A stretch of 64,000 bases of DNA from Spirodela intermedia (taxonomy: Eukaryota; Streptophyta; Magnoliopsida; Alismatales; Araceae). Below are positions 1 to 11,668 of this stretch, one piece after another (the stretch's first letter is position 1; every line of letters starts with the position of its first letter). Under the pieces are notes generated by a model. That model was not told where the DNA came from. It saw only the letters and a list, made by a program, of their open reading frames with translations, and searched no databases. The position numbers and the translations under genes are program-made. The stretch is taken from the NCBI GenBank assembly GCA_902729315.2, contig LR746264.1, positions 8,339,878-8,403,877 of the forward strand. The letters run 5' to 3'.

Positions 1-134
1 TGAGATCTCGGGCGGAAGACCAAAGATCGCCCCTTTCTTAACCTATCTCACCGATACGTGGACCAGTAAAGTTCAACCTATCTTTGACCAAATATACCGA
101 GTCAAATTAGTGTTCAAGGAACCCCTTTCTTAAC

Positions 135-165
<31 letters not shown>

Positions 166-2976
166 TCGGCATCTCTATCTCCTTCTCCCCTCCCTCCATC
201 CCTCTGACCGGAAAGCATGGCAACAGCGATCCACGGTTAGGCAATCACGATCTGAACAGTATGGCCAATTTGCACGGCTGACGTCCGCATCCCCCGTCGT
301 ATCCCATGCTCTATTGGCTCTCCTACCTCTTACCAGAAGAACATCAATCTTCTCAAGTTTACTCCTCCCGCCCCCTCCCCCTCAACAGAAAAATAATAGT
401 TTTTCATTTTAAAAATACATTAAGTAATCAAAAACACCGAAATAGTGGTACCTTATATCATTTTTTTCGTTCTTTAATTTATAATAGCTTATGCCGTTTG
501 TGGATGCTTTGAAATAAATAACACCCCTTCAACTAACCATATACAGCTGTGATTCTAGCATGCGACTTTTATTTTGAAAGATGTATGAATTTTTTTATCC
601 GAACAAGAGAGTGATACGGTGGACACAGCTAGTAAAATAAATAAAAAAATAAATATTATTATTTAAATAAAGTAGTTTGTGAATTTTTTTTTTTCTATTA
701 ATATGTATATATAGATTATATTCCCTGGATGGTATTACGATCTACAATCATACTCTCAGTGAGCCATTTTAGGAAAATAATCAAAATAGTGACAATAATA
801 TATTAATTATCCCCGGATATGAAGTCATAGGGTGCACGGGGGTTTCTACTGGAAATTTTGCGTATTTCCAAAAATATATATGTAAAAGCCTTTTCAAGAA
901 CGACGAGAAGACGCCGTCGTGTCGGTTCATGCGGGCCCCACGTGTTTTTCTACTCCCATGTGAAGAATCTATGTGAAGATTGCCCTGCGAGTCGTCTTTT
1001 TACTGGTCTGCATCGTCTCTGCGGCCTCCACTTAGCCTTGTCTGATCCACACGTGTGGACGTTTCTTCTGTGCTTCACGTGCACAACTCTCCCATCGCCA
1101 AAGGTCTCCCATCTCTCTGCCTCTCTCTCTTCCGTTCGTGTCCCCTTCCCTCTCTACGTCCGTCCACCATCGCGTCTAGTAATTTCGAAGGCGCTGCTTC
1201 AACGTTGCGATAGGGTCCGACCTGAACACCAACATCTCACATTCATTACTTGTCAGCCCTCATCCCTCATCCCCCTCTCTCTCTCTCATTCTTCCTCTCT
1301 CTGTTGACAAGTACAGGTAGAGGGCAGGCCCGGACGAGGCTTCACAAGGGTCCGATGAGGAGCCCATTTCCGGGCTTTTCTCCGGTATCCGGCCATATTA
1401 AACGATAACCAGAGCCGTTCACACCCTTGGCTTGGCTCTCTCTCTCTCTCGCTCATCATTATTGGGACGCCGATGCCGACCGGAGAACTGGCCGTGGCTG
1501 TTCTCAGCATTATTTTAAAGGAGTTTATAATTTTGTCGAAGACAGGAGACGACGATGGCGCCGGATGAGCTATCTTTGTCCGGCACGATCATTTACTACC
1601 CATTCGGCGTTTCTCCAAAGAGCCAGTGGTGGCTTTGTCGGAGAGCCCTGAGGGTAGGGGGGGTGCAGGAGACGTGCTTGCTTTCGTTTGGTCCTCAGAA
1701 GAGGCGGAGCCCGCACGTGCGGCACCTGTCATTCTTCGCCCGCCGCCAGGGTTCCCTTCCCCATATACGAACGATCGACCCGTGCAGGTAGAGAAATAGA
1801 GGGACGAGGGGAATGGATCGTATCGGAGTACGTAGAAGAGCCAGTCTTCTGCGAAGCAATAACTTTCTTCCTCCGCGCGTTGCAGAGCTGGAGGCGCAGC
1901 CGCGATGGCCTTCGTCCCTGCAAGGAGCGGTTTAATTGAGTTGACATTTCGTCTCTGTTGCGCGGCAGCTCGCCACAGCTAGCTTTGGCAGTGCGCAGGC
2001 CCTTCTCTGGCCATTAATTGGTCGCCGGCGTGACCCATCTTCTGTTCTCTCTTCTCAGTCCCCCGCCGCGGCTCAGCCAGCTCTTCTCCGGTAATCATGA
2101 CTCGACGTGGCGGTAGAAAGGAGCTACACGCGGGCTCGCCGCCGCGCTCCTCCCCTCTCGGTCTTCCAAGCGGCCGTTGATGGCGACCGCCGGCAGGCTT
2201 CGGATGGCGGTCGGAGAAAGGGCGGCGAGAGAAGGGGGCCACTCTGAGCGGGCGCGGGAAGTCTTCGTTCGCGGTCTTAACTGCCCCCCGTGCAGCGGAA
2301 ATGATAGGGGATGGGACTGATGGGCGGCTGAAAAGAGAACAAGGGAGGGGGGGCATTGAAAGTCAACATCGGCATCGGGATCGTCCTCCATGGGGTCCGA
2401 CTCTCTCGCGACGGGCCCCCGTCAGGGATCATTATGTGGCATTCAAGTCCCAGAAGATTAAATTCGTTGGTGGGAGATTTTGGCACAGTGATTCAGATTT
2501 CGGGAGGATTTGGGCGACTCACTGTTCCCTGATTTGAGATTTCGGCTCGCCTCATCATTCAGACTGCCGGAATTGTCAACATGTTTAGAGAGAGAGAGAG
2601 AGATAGAGAGGGAGAGATAGGGAACGGAGAAAATAGTCACTGAAGTTCTAACTTCTTGTGAGAAAGCATAGGAGTTTCTAAGCAGCCGACTCAAAATCTA
2701 CAATTAGTAGCAACGTTAGTGAGTGATGATGGTAGTAGGGAGGGAGAGGAGCGAATTGAGACAGTGGTCAACGCAGTTCAAGTCTCGCGTATATAAAAAT
2801 TCCAGTTTCGTGGGTAGGGTCCTAGGAGTCGTCTCGAAATCTTTAATTAGTAGTGTTGGTGGTGGCGGTAGTAGTGGTAAAGTAGTAGCAGTAATAGTAG
2901 CAGTAACTGAGAGATTTCCTTGAAAGACAGGAGATTTCTGGTGCAAAGCAATTCCAAATGTGCAGGAAAGGAGGCG
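1..2976. other. Intergenic region, no gene recognised
   Basis: No open frame here resembles a known family. The sequence holds a CT tract near 138-161, an AT-rich segment at about 400-830, a C/T-rich stretch at about 1080-1310 and a short GA tract near 2587-2605. From about 1500 to 2400 it is GC-rich with overlapping open frames on both strands, which is expected by chance at this composition. The part next to 2977 should contain the 3' UTR of the OVATE gene. Confidence 0.6.
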
Positions 2977-4128
2977 TTAAGAACTGCCTCGCAATCTAGG
3001 ATTGGTCAGATCGAACCAGATCTGCTCGAATACCTTCACGATGACGTCGTGGTACTCGTTGGAGTTCAAAGAGAGGTAACAGGCGAGCAGATCTTCCAAG
3101 TCCTTGGAGGCCCGGATGTTGTTCTCCACGATCATCTCCATCATGGAGTCCCGGAAGTCCTTCCCCGGGTCCGACGAATTCTTCACCACCGCGAAGCTCT
3201 CAGCCAGGAATTTCTTCGTCGATGACCCCCCGGCCTTCCGATGGCGGATCTTCTTGCCGGCGAGCCGCGGAGAGCATGCGCGCATTCTGAGACCGTGGAT
3301 TCTCACGGATTTCCTGTGCTCTCTGGACGGGGGAGATGAACACAGTTCCCCGCAGCAATCCCTCGCGCTCCCGCTTCCACCGTCGTTCAGTTTCCTCGAG
3401 CTGTGTCCAGCTTTGAGGGGCCTGGTTAGAATTGGGGGAAGGACGAGTTCCGGAATTCCATAAATGTCTCCCGTCTCCTGAATTTCCCGGCCAGGGGAGC
3501 TCTTGCTGCGCATATCTAAGATTATATCTGTAGCCGACGAAGTGAACCTGCAGCTGGAAGAGCGTGGGAAGGCCGCTGTACAGTCGGAACCATAATGCTC
3601 AGCGATGACGGGCTTGTCGTGCTCGCTATGCTCGGCGATGATGGGCTTGTCGGAGCAAGGGACCCCCTCGTAGTCGTCGTCGTTGTTGCCGCCGCCGCCG
3701 CTGCCCGTGTAAGTTGAGCTGTAGGGAGCCAGTGGGAACCCCGTCGTTGTCGCCGTTTTCCAAACAGTGCCGTGGCAGCTGCATCCGGCGACCGTGGGCA
3801 ACCTGGCGTGCTTCTTCTGGGTTTTCTTCTTGGACCTTCTGGGGGGATCGATGACGAAAGACGAGCCGGACCCTCCGAGACGAACATATGGACTCGGGAG
3901 CTTCTCCTGCCGAGTGGGGAAGTAGTAGGAAGCTCTCCCCGGCTGGTACCTCGGCTGCTGCGGGCTTGGCTCCGTCGCCTGTACCTGCCTGACTGAGGAA
4001 GAGCCTGCCATTCTCGCGGGGGGCGCCTTCTTGAGGTTCGAGCTGCTCGTCGCCTTGCTTGCGTCCTTTAGCTTGTGGAACCAGGCATTGGGTATCATGT
4101 CGGAAAACTTGAATCTGTAGTTGCCCAT
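2977..4128 (-). CDS. OFP: OVATE family protein (OFP), transcriptional repressor
   Basis: A single-exon gene of 383 residues, as is usual for OFPs. The N-terminus [17 protein letters not shown] is the conserved OFP1-type start, so I chose this ATG over a 12-residue longer open frame with no ATG. The middle is low-complexity, rich in Ser, Pro and basic residues. The last ~75 residues (about 309-374) match the OVATE domain: a long amphipathic stretch with [41 protein letters not shown]. Known OFPs act in the nucleus as repressors, bind KNOX/BELL homeodomain and TRM proteins and affect organ shape and secondary wall formation. Which OFP subclade this belongs to cannot be fixed by eye. It is strongly GC-rich, unlike the intron-rich genes of the window. 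Confidence 0.93.
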   Translation of the reverse strand: MGNYRFKFSDMIPNAWFHKLKDASKATSSSNLKKAPPARMAGSSSVRQVQATEPSPQQPRYQPGRASYYFPTRQEKLPSPYVRLGGSGSSFVIDPPRRSKKKTQKKHARLPTVAGCSCHGTVWKTATTTGFPLAPYSSTYTGSGGGGNNDDDYEGVPCSDKPIIAEHSEHDKPVIAEHYGSDCTAAFPRSSSCRFTSSATDIILDMRSKSSPGREIQETGDIYGIPELVLPPILTRPLKAGHSSRKLNDGGSGSARDCCGELCSSPPSREHRKSVRIHGLRMRACSPRLAGKKIRHRKAGGSSTKKFLAESFAVVKNSSDPGKDFRDSMMEMIVENNIRASKDLEDLLACYLSLNSNEYHDVIVKVFEQIWFDLTNPRLRGSS

Positions 4129-7100
4129 TGATAGAGGGAGAAACCCAGAACGAGGAACCACTCAACAGAAGATGAAAAGGAAGGGGAGAAAAGACAGCAC
4201 GCTCCTCTCCTCTCTCTCTTGTACACGCGCTCAGACATAGGTCGTGAGGATCAATGGAAGAGCAAGGTGACTTAAGGGGAGAGGGGGTGGGGGGTGGGAA
4301 CAGTGGAGAGGGCCCGGGAATGGAGAAATGGAGAACCAGAGGTGGCAGCGAATGGAACGGATGACGGTGGGAGCCCACCTGCTCCCGGGTGAACCCTCCC
4401 GCACTGTGGCCACTTGCTCGATGACGCCGCCTCAACGCCTTCACTCCGGACGCTGCTCCCTTTCATATTGGCTAGCAGGCCAAAGTTCGAGTTACTTATT
4501 CCACCTCGAATCAATACATATTATAGGGTTGTCGGGGAAAGGATGGGATCGATTGGACCCACCGAGTCATTTGACCACACGACCCGTCGACCACTGCGTC
4601 GGGTCGTCGAGAATATATATAGATCACCGAGCGCAGAAGTCAACCCAACAACTAATCCCGATCATGTCGAGATCTGATAATGTTCGAGCTCGCAATCTCC
4701 CCATGAACATTCCGAATGTACGAGGGTCGAGTCGAGGCAGCCAGTCTCCTCAGTCATGGTCGAGAGGCCGTGACTGCAGGGGCGGATTAGGTTCACACAT
4801 AAAACTGTCAACGGATTTAGAACTCACCACATCAGTTGCTTAGTGGAAGACCCTCTCTAGTCATCGATCAGATTCATTTGAAAACTCTCTCGTCGTGTAG
4901 AAATGGAGGCGGCTCACTTAACGTCAAACAATCCCGGATTATCTCTCTCTCTCTCTCTCTCTCGTCATTCCAAGCCAGGGAACCGTCTCGAAGCCATTTC
5001 CCGCTCTCCGTGCAGGTGTGAAATTGAACCGTGAAGAAAACCTATGGAGTCTCAAAGGTTTAATAAATTCGCCATTAAAGTTTACTTATCTAGGGTTTGG
5101 GCCCCGTCTCACGATGCATGTTTGAAGTATACGCTACAAAATTAGCTCATTGATTATCGTCCAGCTTTAGATCAGCCCATCTCCTCCCTATTACTTAAGA
5201 CAATATTAGTTTATCTCACTAGGTTTCGAGACCCTAGATGTCTAAGAATGATAGCCTATAATATGGGGCACACGTGAAATGCTACTATTAGAATATTCTC
5301 AAGCTAACGAAGCGAATCTTAGAAAAATAGGACACAATCCAACGTCTATCGAGAGAAGATTCGACTAGGTTGACTCGCGGAGTCCAGCGAGAAATGTGGC
5401 ACGCCCACCCACGGCGGCAGGAAACCAGGCCCGAGTGCAGTTCATCAGTTCTAACCGGGGTGGGAGACAAGGGGGCTTCAATAAATGCGACGGCTTGGTT
5501 AATAGAGGGAGTGGGGGCGGGGGACCTTGAAACCAACGTCAACGCCAGGACCAATCTTGCGGCCGTGACCGCAAAAGTCTCCGGATGCCCAAGTCTGCTT
5601 AAATTCGACAGAAGCAGACCCCAGTCCCCCCCCCAAAAGCTTAATTTCTTCCGTTCTTCTAGAGAGAGAGAGAGAGAGAGAGAGAGTTAAATAACCCGGT
5701 TAAATAGCCAGTTACGGCAAAACTCTACAACTACTCCGGCGTCCTCTCTCTCTCTTTCTCTCTCTCCCTGCACATATGTATTTACGTATATAGATATATC
5801 TCCATCCACCTAGCCACCAGAAGTTTTAGTTCAGGTGAGGCCCCACTGAACATCGAACTTGTCCAGCGGCTTCCGCGTGGGAGCCTGCCCGGCCACGTAA
5901 GGGAACCGCAGCAGCTCCAGACGAAGAAGGGGCACATGAACTGGCAAGGCTGCCGACGCAGATCGGCGGAAAGAAGCCAGACGGCGAGGAGCCGGTGACT
6001 CGTTATTCGAAACCTGTCGCTGTCTCCGACGTGTCCACGTATCAAGAAGAAGAGAAAGATCCCTCAGAGGCCGGTCCCGCGGTCCAATGGCAGGACTGCA
6101 CCAAATCTCCCCTCCCATGGCTGCTTCTGCCTCACTGACCCCACCACTCGCCGCCGGCCATGAAGTCCCTTCCTCTTGGCCGCCGTTCTTCTTCGTTCCC
6201 GGCCCATCCGCGCCAGTCTTTCTCGCCCCCATGAAGACGGCGTCTTCAACCTCGCTCCCCAGCGGAGGAGCGTCGGAAACTGAGACCTACGCAGGCTCGC
6301 AGCTCGTCCACGGCGGGCAGCGCCGCCCGTGAATGTTCCCGCCATCCTGCTCCCTCCTCTCCCTCTCCCCCTCTCCCCCAGCTGTCCGATCAACTGACAT
6401 ACGTACGCCGCAACGCTGCTTCAAATAGGCTCCGGATATGATAAGATATGATATGATATGAACATGGAGTTGTATCATGCTCTGCGCCTCGAGTCCTTCC
6501 TCCATATGAATTCTATACTCCATTGTCTGTTTTTCTGATCTTCCTCAGAAACTTTCTCGGCTCCCTTAAATGGCTTCTACTTAGATGGTGCGAAAGCATT
6601 GAGAGCAAGCTTAACCGCAGATAATGCCCTCGCCACTGTTTCTATCGGATATAATGAAGCATCTACGTTCGTTGACCTCTGATCTCTCATGGAAGCATTC
6701 TCGAGCTTTTTCGAAATCTCCTCAGCTCGGGTCTTCCACCGGATGAGCGCGCCGCCACTTCGGGAAAATGTCAACTCTTAAGACTGATGCAAGGACTCGT
6801 CTTTCTCAGATGCAAGGACTCTTAAGGACACAGAACTTGGGATGATCTGGTGCAACAGGAGCAAAAAGGTTTCTTCTTCTTTCGTTAGAAACCTTGCGCC
6901 AGTTCTAGCTGCTATTTATATTATAGGACGTCACTAGCAGTAAAAATAAGGTTTTTTTTGCAGTAATTTGACGAGAGTTTAACGATTAGAACAAGATAAT
7001 GATAAATATTATACATAAAAATCAGGGAAAATAAAGATGGGGTGGGGTTCATAAGTGGGCTCCTTTGTCTCCATCCGTTACTCGTCCATTGCAGCCCATT

Positions 7101-7750
7101 AATCAATACGGGCCTGATCTTCAGACCGAGATGAGGCTTTATCTGCCCAGATTTTCTTGATCCCAGATGGGAATCTGATCGCGGGGAAATGAACTTCACG
7201 TGCTACAAACAAAATCATCTATCCGGATAATATCAGCTTCGGATTTACCGTTCCATAAATGGTAAAGAAAAAAAGAAGCAATTTTTTCCAAAAAAGACGA
7301 GGATGGTGAGTTATGTCCGACATCGTGGAAGGCGGACGGCGACGGGCAGATGGTTTCGAAGGAGACAAAATAGGGTTCGAGATGGAACGCGTGATGTGGG
7401 TTCATCAATTCTCAACTCATTTTCAGATGGGATTTTTCCTTTTTCGTGATGATACTTTCGTCTGGGATTTGCGATGCCAGAGCGCTCAAGTCTCGTCGAT
7501 CGATTGATCTGGGGGAAGCGAAGGAGCTGATTCAGAAGAACTCGGAGGTCCGCCGCCATTTGGGGGCTTTGGTTCTATGGGGTTCGTAGGCTGAATTATC
7601 ATCATATATAAACATGGAATTAATAATCAGAGGCAAAGGGAAATTGCAGGGGAAAATGTTTAGAAGCTCTTTTATGATACCCGAGCATCTAATCAGATCC
7701 TCATTGAATCCCCCACTCCTTTCTATCTCTCTATATCTCTCTTTCTCTCT
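4129..7750. other. Intergenic region with several unconvincing open frames
   Basis: The first ~500 bases should hold the promoter and leader of the OVATE gene on the minus strand. GA/CT tracts lie at 4945-4965, 5660-5687 and 5745-5768. A GC-rich patch at 5830-6390 has overlapping open frames on both strands; the longest, 5831-6232 on the minus strand (133 codons, ATG start), has no recognisable domain and I do not call it a gene. From 6400 to 7750 nothing stands out. Confidence 0.55.
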
Positions 7751-8077
7751 CTACGTCTTGATGTCGTTTCCGCCGAGGCTCGGTGCCGAAGGGGGAGTCG
7801 CCCGCCTCGGGAGATAATAGAAGACGAGCGACTTGTTCCCCCCGGGCAGCTCCACCTGGTTCACGGAGACGCTGACCCAGACCGTGCTCTCAGGCGGCGG
7901 CGGCGGCGGGGGCGCAGGGAGTTGAGTAGCCCTTCGGACGGTTTCCTTCGTTGGGGTTGTGGAATTCTCGACTGCGGCGGGCCTGCCTGCGGCCGTCGAG
8001 GCGAGGAGGAGGAAGACGACTACGCCGATGGTGGCGGCATCGAGCCGGCGCTGGACCTTCTCCAGCTCTTTCGCCAT
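7751..8077 (-). CDS. Small single-span membrane or secreted protein, unknown function
   Basis: An open frame of 108 residues starting MAKELEKVQRR. It has a short charged N-terminus, a hydrophobic segment at about residues 13-31 (ATIGVVVFLLLASTAAG) that could be a signal anchor or cleaved signal peptide, a proline run (about 56-63) and a C-terminal part with alternating V/S residues (TVWVSVSVNQVELPGG) that may form beta strands. I do not recognise the family. Support for a real gene: a clear ATG start, coherent amino-acid composition, and a CT tract on the sense strand about 110-160 bases upstream, typical of plant 5' leaders. A longer open frame exists upstream but lacks an ATG. It could still be a chance ORF in GC-rich DNA. 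Confidence 0.5.
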   Translation of the reverse strand: MAKELEKVQRRLDAATIGVVVFLLLASTAAGRPAAVENSTTPTKETVRRATQLPAPPPPPPPESTVWVSVSVNQVELPGGNKSLVFYYLPRRATPPSAPSLGGNDIKT

Positions 8078-8186
8078 GTTTGGTTCGTCGAGCAAGACTC
8101 GGCGGCCCTCGCAGGGCGGCGGTGGGGAGAGAGAAGACGGGCGGGTGCGTCTCCGATTACTCTTCGACCGGAAACTTATTTGACAG

Positions 8187-8189
<3 letters not shown>

Positions 8190-8227
<38 letters not shown>
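8190..8227. repeat. (GA)n microsatellite
   Basis: A nearly pure GA dinucleotide tract. It reads as CT on the minus strand, where it would lie in the leader or core promoter of the small minus-strand gene at 7751-8077. Confidence 0.9.
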
Positions 8228-8229
<2 letters not shown>

Positions 8230-8924
8230 GCCGTGTGTTGACTTTTTTTGGATTCAGAGAGTTTCTCGCGCGGGAGGTCGGCTGGACAGCGGGGGCCCGT
8301 CCTATAGGCGGGCACCGCCGCCTACGTCAGCTATGGGTGGGCATGACAAGATGAGACCCTCCCGGTTTTTCTTACTTCAGCGGAACAATCGACTTGGAGC
8401 TTCTGAGACAGCTCGGAGATTTACGTCTGACTTCTGGGAATCGGCGATCTAGGATGGAATTCCGTGTTGGCATCCGCAGTCTGAGAGAACTCTCTCTCTC
8501 TCTCTCTCTTCTGGGGGTGCGATTCTGCAGTATAAAAATCACCGCGTTTGACTATCATGGCTTCTTTATCCTTCCGCAGAGCCGCGGCGCCACCGGGTCG
8601 AAGTCAACCCCTCCGTCGTGATCTCTAGAATGAGCATGATCGCAACATTGACGGCGACAGGTCATAAATACGCAATTAAAAAAACCTTTTCGCTTCTCTC
8701 CTTGCCTTTTTTAAAAAAAACGGCGGGTCAACTTCCCCGTTGGGTAAGCCCGATAGTCGTCAATGTTTCTGTAGAAAATCCTGACTTACTCAGATTTAGT
8801 GTACATAACTTCTGCGGGAAATGAGGGAGGTCATTTACAGACCAGACGGCTTTCTTCAGGTTCGGGTCGCAGTTGACGTGGAGACGCTGATCGGTGCGCC
8901 GCGGGAAGAGAGGTTGACTCACCG
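8228..8924. other. Intergenic region
   Basis: No gene recognised. It includes a short CT tract near 8490-8509 and an A/T-rich stretch at about 8660-8820. It should contain the 3' UTR of the U-box gene to its right and the promoter of the small gene to its left, both on the minus strand. Confidence 0.5.
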
Positions 8925-10886
8925 TCACTCCTCTGGGGCGACGACGGCCCACCGGCGGCACATGCGGCCGAGGGAAGCCGCCGTGCGGCTGCCGCGCTCC
9001 GAGCCGGACCGCATCAGGTTCCAGATCGCGCACTCTATGCCGGATATCGCCGTCAGCTCCGCCACCGCTGCTTCGCCGCCTTGGGGGCAGACCGAGACCA
9101 GCGCTGCCGCCGCCGTCTCCTTCGCTCGATCAGTCCCCCACCTCATGGCTCCGGCGAGCCGGGCGATCGAGCCCTTGGTTTCCGCCACCGCCGCGGCGCC
9201 TCCCCTCTTCGCGACGGCGGCGACGACGGTCAGCGCTATCTCCGCCACCTCGGGGACGGCGGTGGCCTCCAGCGCCGCCTCCACCACGCCGCCCTCGACC
9301 AGGCGACCTATGTTGTCCTTGTCTCCGGCCAAATTCAGCATGGCCACTAGCCCATCTCTCTGGGAGCTTGCAGGGCCCGATCTCACGAGCTCCGCGAGCC
9401 CCTCGGCGACCCCCGCCGTCATGGCTACCTTCCTCCTGTACGAGGCGTGGTGGGTCGAGAGGCTCAGCAGCGTCGCCGCCGCGTTCTCCTTCGCTTGCCA
9501 CGTTCTGCCGGACCTCAACACGTAGACGAGGCCATCGAGGCCACCGGCGGCCAGCATTATGCGCCTCTTATTGACCGGCAGGATGGAAAGGTTGAGCAGC
9601 GCGGTGATGGCGTTGACTTGGAGGTGGGCGTCGTTGGATTCTAGCAGGGAAGCCAGAAGGGGCACCGCTCCAGCTTCGGCGATGAAGGCTCTGTTGTCGG
9701 AAGAGCTTTTAGCCATTTGACGAAGTTCGTGGACGATCTTATTCGCCGACTCCGCGGACGGGGAAGCCTCGAGCTTCCGGAGGAAGAATAGGGTCGTCAT
9801 CTTCACCGCCTCCACAACGGCCTTACTCGTGCGTAGTCTGTCGGGATCGACTGAGACCTCAGGGTACTCTGGAGCATCGAAGGGGACGCCATGCTGGCCG
9901 CACCACTGGTGTATGATGTTCCTCAGAGCTCTGTTGGGAATCAGACGAGAATTCGACAGAACCTGGCCTGACTTTGGGCAGGTGGCGTGACCGGAGGCGA
10001 TCCAGCCGCTGATGGATTCTCGATCGTATGTCTGCCCGCTGGAGACGACGACCGGGTCCCTCATCAGGTCCAGCGAGATGGGGCACCGGAAGTCTGCCGG
10101 GACGGCGGCGTCGGACGTCTCGAAGCCGCCGTGGTCCGCATGGAGGTGAGATCCGGGAGCGGGGGACGCGCCGAACAGGACGCACTTGCCGTAGCGCAGG
10201 AGGCCGAGCAGAGCGGTCATTCTGGCCGTCCGATTTGGATCGACGCGGTCGGGTATCTCGACCTCCAGTCGCTCGATCTCCTTGCACAGTTTCATGAAAT
10301 CGTTCACCCCTAACCTCTCGAACATGTTCTCGAGCTTCGAATGGTCGGGGATGATCTTCTGCTCGAGATCGCCTACCATTTCCAGAATCTCGGAGCGAAG
10401 TTCCTCGTCTTCGGGATCCACGGCCGCCGAAGACCTCCGGCACTGTTTCTGCAGCAGCTCCACCAACTCTACAGAGTCCTCGCCGAGGCCGAGATCGGAA
10501 ACGGGGAAGACGCACAGCAGCCTGGAGAGGCTTCGAGTGAGCTCGTGGAAGTCCCCGGCGACGCTCTCCAGGCCGAGAACCAGGCTTACCCTGCTCATCC
10601 GATCGGAGCAAGAATCCAGGAGCCTCTTAAACCGTCGGAGAACGACGAAGATCTCCCGGAGCCAGAGAACGGCGGACCGGGGAAGGTCGCCTGCGGGGTG
10701 GACAGCGCACAGCAGCTCCTCGAAGAGAAGGGACAGGATCCTCGCCTTGCGGGCGGCGGAGCGAGCTCTCCGCCTCTGTCGCAGGGGAGGCTCGCAGAGA
10801 GAAATCTCCCTCGACAGACCGAGAAGGGACTGGAGAAGGGGGGAGTCTCCCTCCGGTGACCTTGCAGAGCGCGACGAGATCGCCAT
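8925..10886 (-). CDS. PUB: U-box/ARM-repeat E3 ubiquitin ligase (PUB16-like)
   Basis: An intronless gene of 653 residues. The start is the ATG giving MAISSRSARS; the open frame runs 32 codons further up but without an ATG. Residues ~1-250 form a helical N-terminal region of the plant UND/PUB type. A U-box follows at about 264-338: PADFRCPISLDLMRDPVVV, then QTYDRESISGWI and the closing HATCPKS and NRALRNIIHQWC. The C-terminal half (about 380-640) is a run of ARM repeats with motifs such as AVPLLASLLESND, LQVNAITALLNLS and KENAAATLLSLS. The family transfers ubiquitin from E2 enzymes to substrates and often acts in immunity and stress signalling. The layout resembles the PUB16-19 group; the exact orthologue is uncertain. 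GC content is very high, above all in the C-terminal third. Confidence 0.93.
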   Translation of the reverse strand: MAISSRSARSPEGDSPLLQSLLGLSREISLCEPPLRQRRRARSAARKARILSLLFEELLCAVHPAGDLPRSAVLWLREIFVVLRRFKRLLDSCSDRMSRVSLVLGLESVAGDFHELTRSLSRLLCVFPVSDLGLGEDSVELVELLQKQCRRSSAAVDPEDEELRSEILEMVGDLEQKIIPDHSKLENMFERLGVNDFMKLCKEIERLEVEIPDRVDPNRTARMTALLGLLRYGKCVLFGASPAPGSHLHADHGGFETSDAAVPADFRCPISLDLMRDPVVVSSGQTYDRESISGWIASGHATCPKSGQVLSNSRLIPNRALRNIIHQWCGQHGVPFDAPEYPEVSVDPDRLRTSKAVVEAVKMTTLFFLRKLEASPSAESANKIVHELRQMAKSSSDNRAFIAEAGAVPLLASLLESNDAHLQVNAITALLNLSILPVNKRRIMLAAGGLDGLVYVLRSGRTWQAKENAAATLLSLSTHHASYRRKVAMTAGVAEGLAELVRSGPASSQRDGLVAMLNLAGDKDNIGRLVEGGVVEAALEATAVPEVAEIALTVVAAVAKRGGAAAVAETKGSIARLAGAMRWGTDRAKETAAAALVSVCPQGGEAAVAELTAISGIECAIWNLMRSGSERGSRTAASLGRMCRRWAVVAPEE

Positions 10887-11446
10887 TGCCGCCGGCAACG
10901 TTCCTCTCCTCCGATTGTCATCCGATCGCCGTCGCCGTCGCCGGAGAAATAGGGGGAGAAACCGCTCCGGTGGGGCCTCCAAAACGGTGGGCTATGTTGC
11001 GGTTTGGGGGAAAATACTCGATTGATCATTCCACTGGCACTTCCCAGGTTCCTATGTGTTCCGAAAGGAGTTAAAAAATGAGCGCCGGATTCTTATGTGG
11101 GCCCCACAGATAAAACCTGTCTCATAACGACTCTGGCTGCGCACCCGGGTTTTCTTTCCCACTTGCCGACTTGCCGCTCTACTGCCCCATCTTTCTCCGC
11201 CCGCCTTCATCTGGATAAGCAGACAATGGGCGTCCCCTTTAGGGGCGACACATGTAATCTCCCCACCTCAGCCTCTCTCTCTCTCTCCCTCTCAAGTCAA
11301 CGTGGGTGGCGGAGAACATCCTACGTGGCACCGATCATTGCTTTTTCTTGGGCGTGGGATATTTCCCGCCAATTTTGGATCAAAAATGCGTCCGTACGCT
11401 AAAGTGCGCCGGTAGTCTTATTCTTCTTCCTCTTCTTCTTCCCGCG
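10887..11446. other. Promoter region of the U-box gene
   Basis: No coding sequence recognised. On the minus strand this is the upstream region of the U-box ligase. It contains a CT-rich tract at about 11272-11294 and a W-box-like AGTCAAC just after it. A TCTTCTTC-type run lies at 11420-11440. Confidence 0.45.
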
Positions 11447-11668
11447 TTAGTCGACGTCTGAGACTTGGAGAGGTTCCTCATGACGGGAAACGCGGGGATC
11501 ATCAAGAAGAGGGTTCACGCAGTACGCCGTGCTCCTGACGGGAGCTCTTTCCAGAAATGGTTGGGGTCTCCCTTTCCTTTGACCATGCTCATGCTCATGC
11601 TCATGCTCATTATCCCTGTGGTCCATCTTCTTCTTGGACTCGTCTGCCTTGTTCATCCCCGCCACCAT
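11447..11668 (-). CDS. Possible short His/Glu-rich ORF, unknown function
   Basis: An ATG-initiated frame of 73 residues, starting MVAGMNKADE. It contains an (EH)n run encoded by a GAGCAT hexanucleotide repeat (plus-strand ATGCTC units near 11585-11610) and ends in an acidic stretch (PLQVSDVD). The composition is hydrophilic and not frame-shadow-like, but I recognise no family and see no second line of evidence. It may be a real small protein or the product of a short tandem repeat. Confidence 0.3.
   Translation of the reverse strand: MVAGMNKADESKKKMDHRDNEHEHEHEHGQRKGRPQPFLERAPVRSTAYCVNPLLDDPRVSRHEEPLQVSDVD

Noticed and set aside
5831-6393. Minus-strand 133- and 109-codon frames
   Set aside because: They overlap each other in different frames in GC-rich DNA, have no recognisable domain, and opposite-strand frames are equally long.
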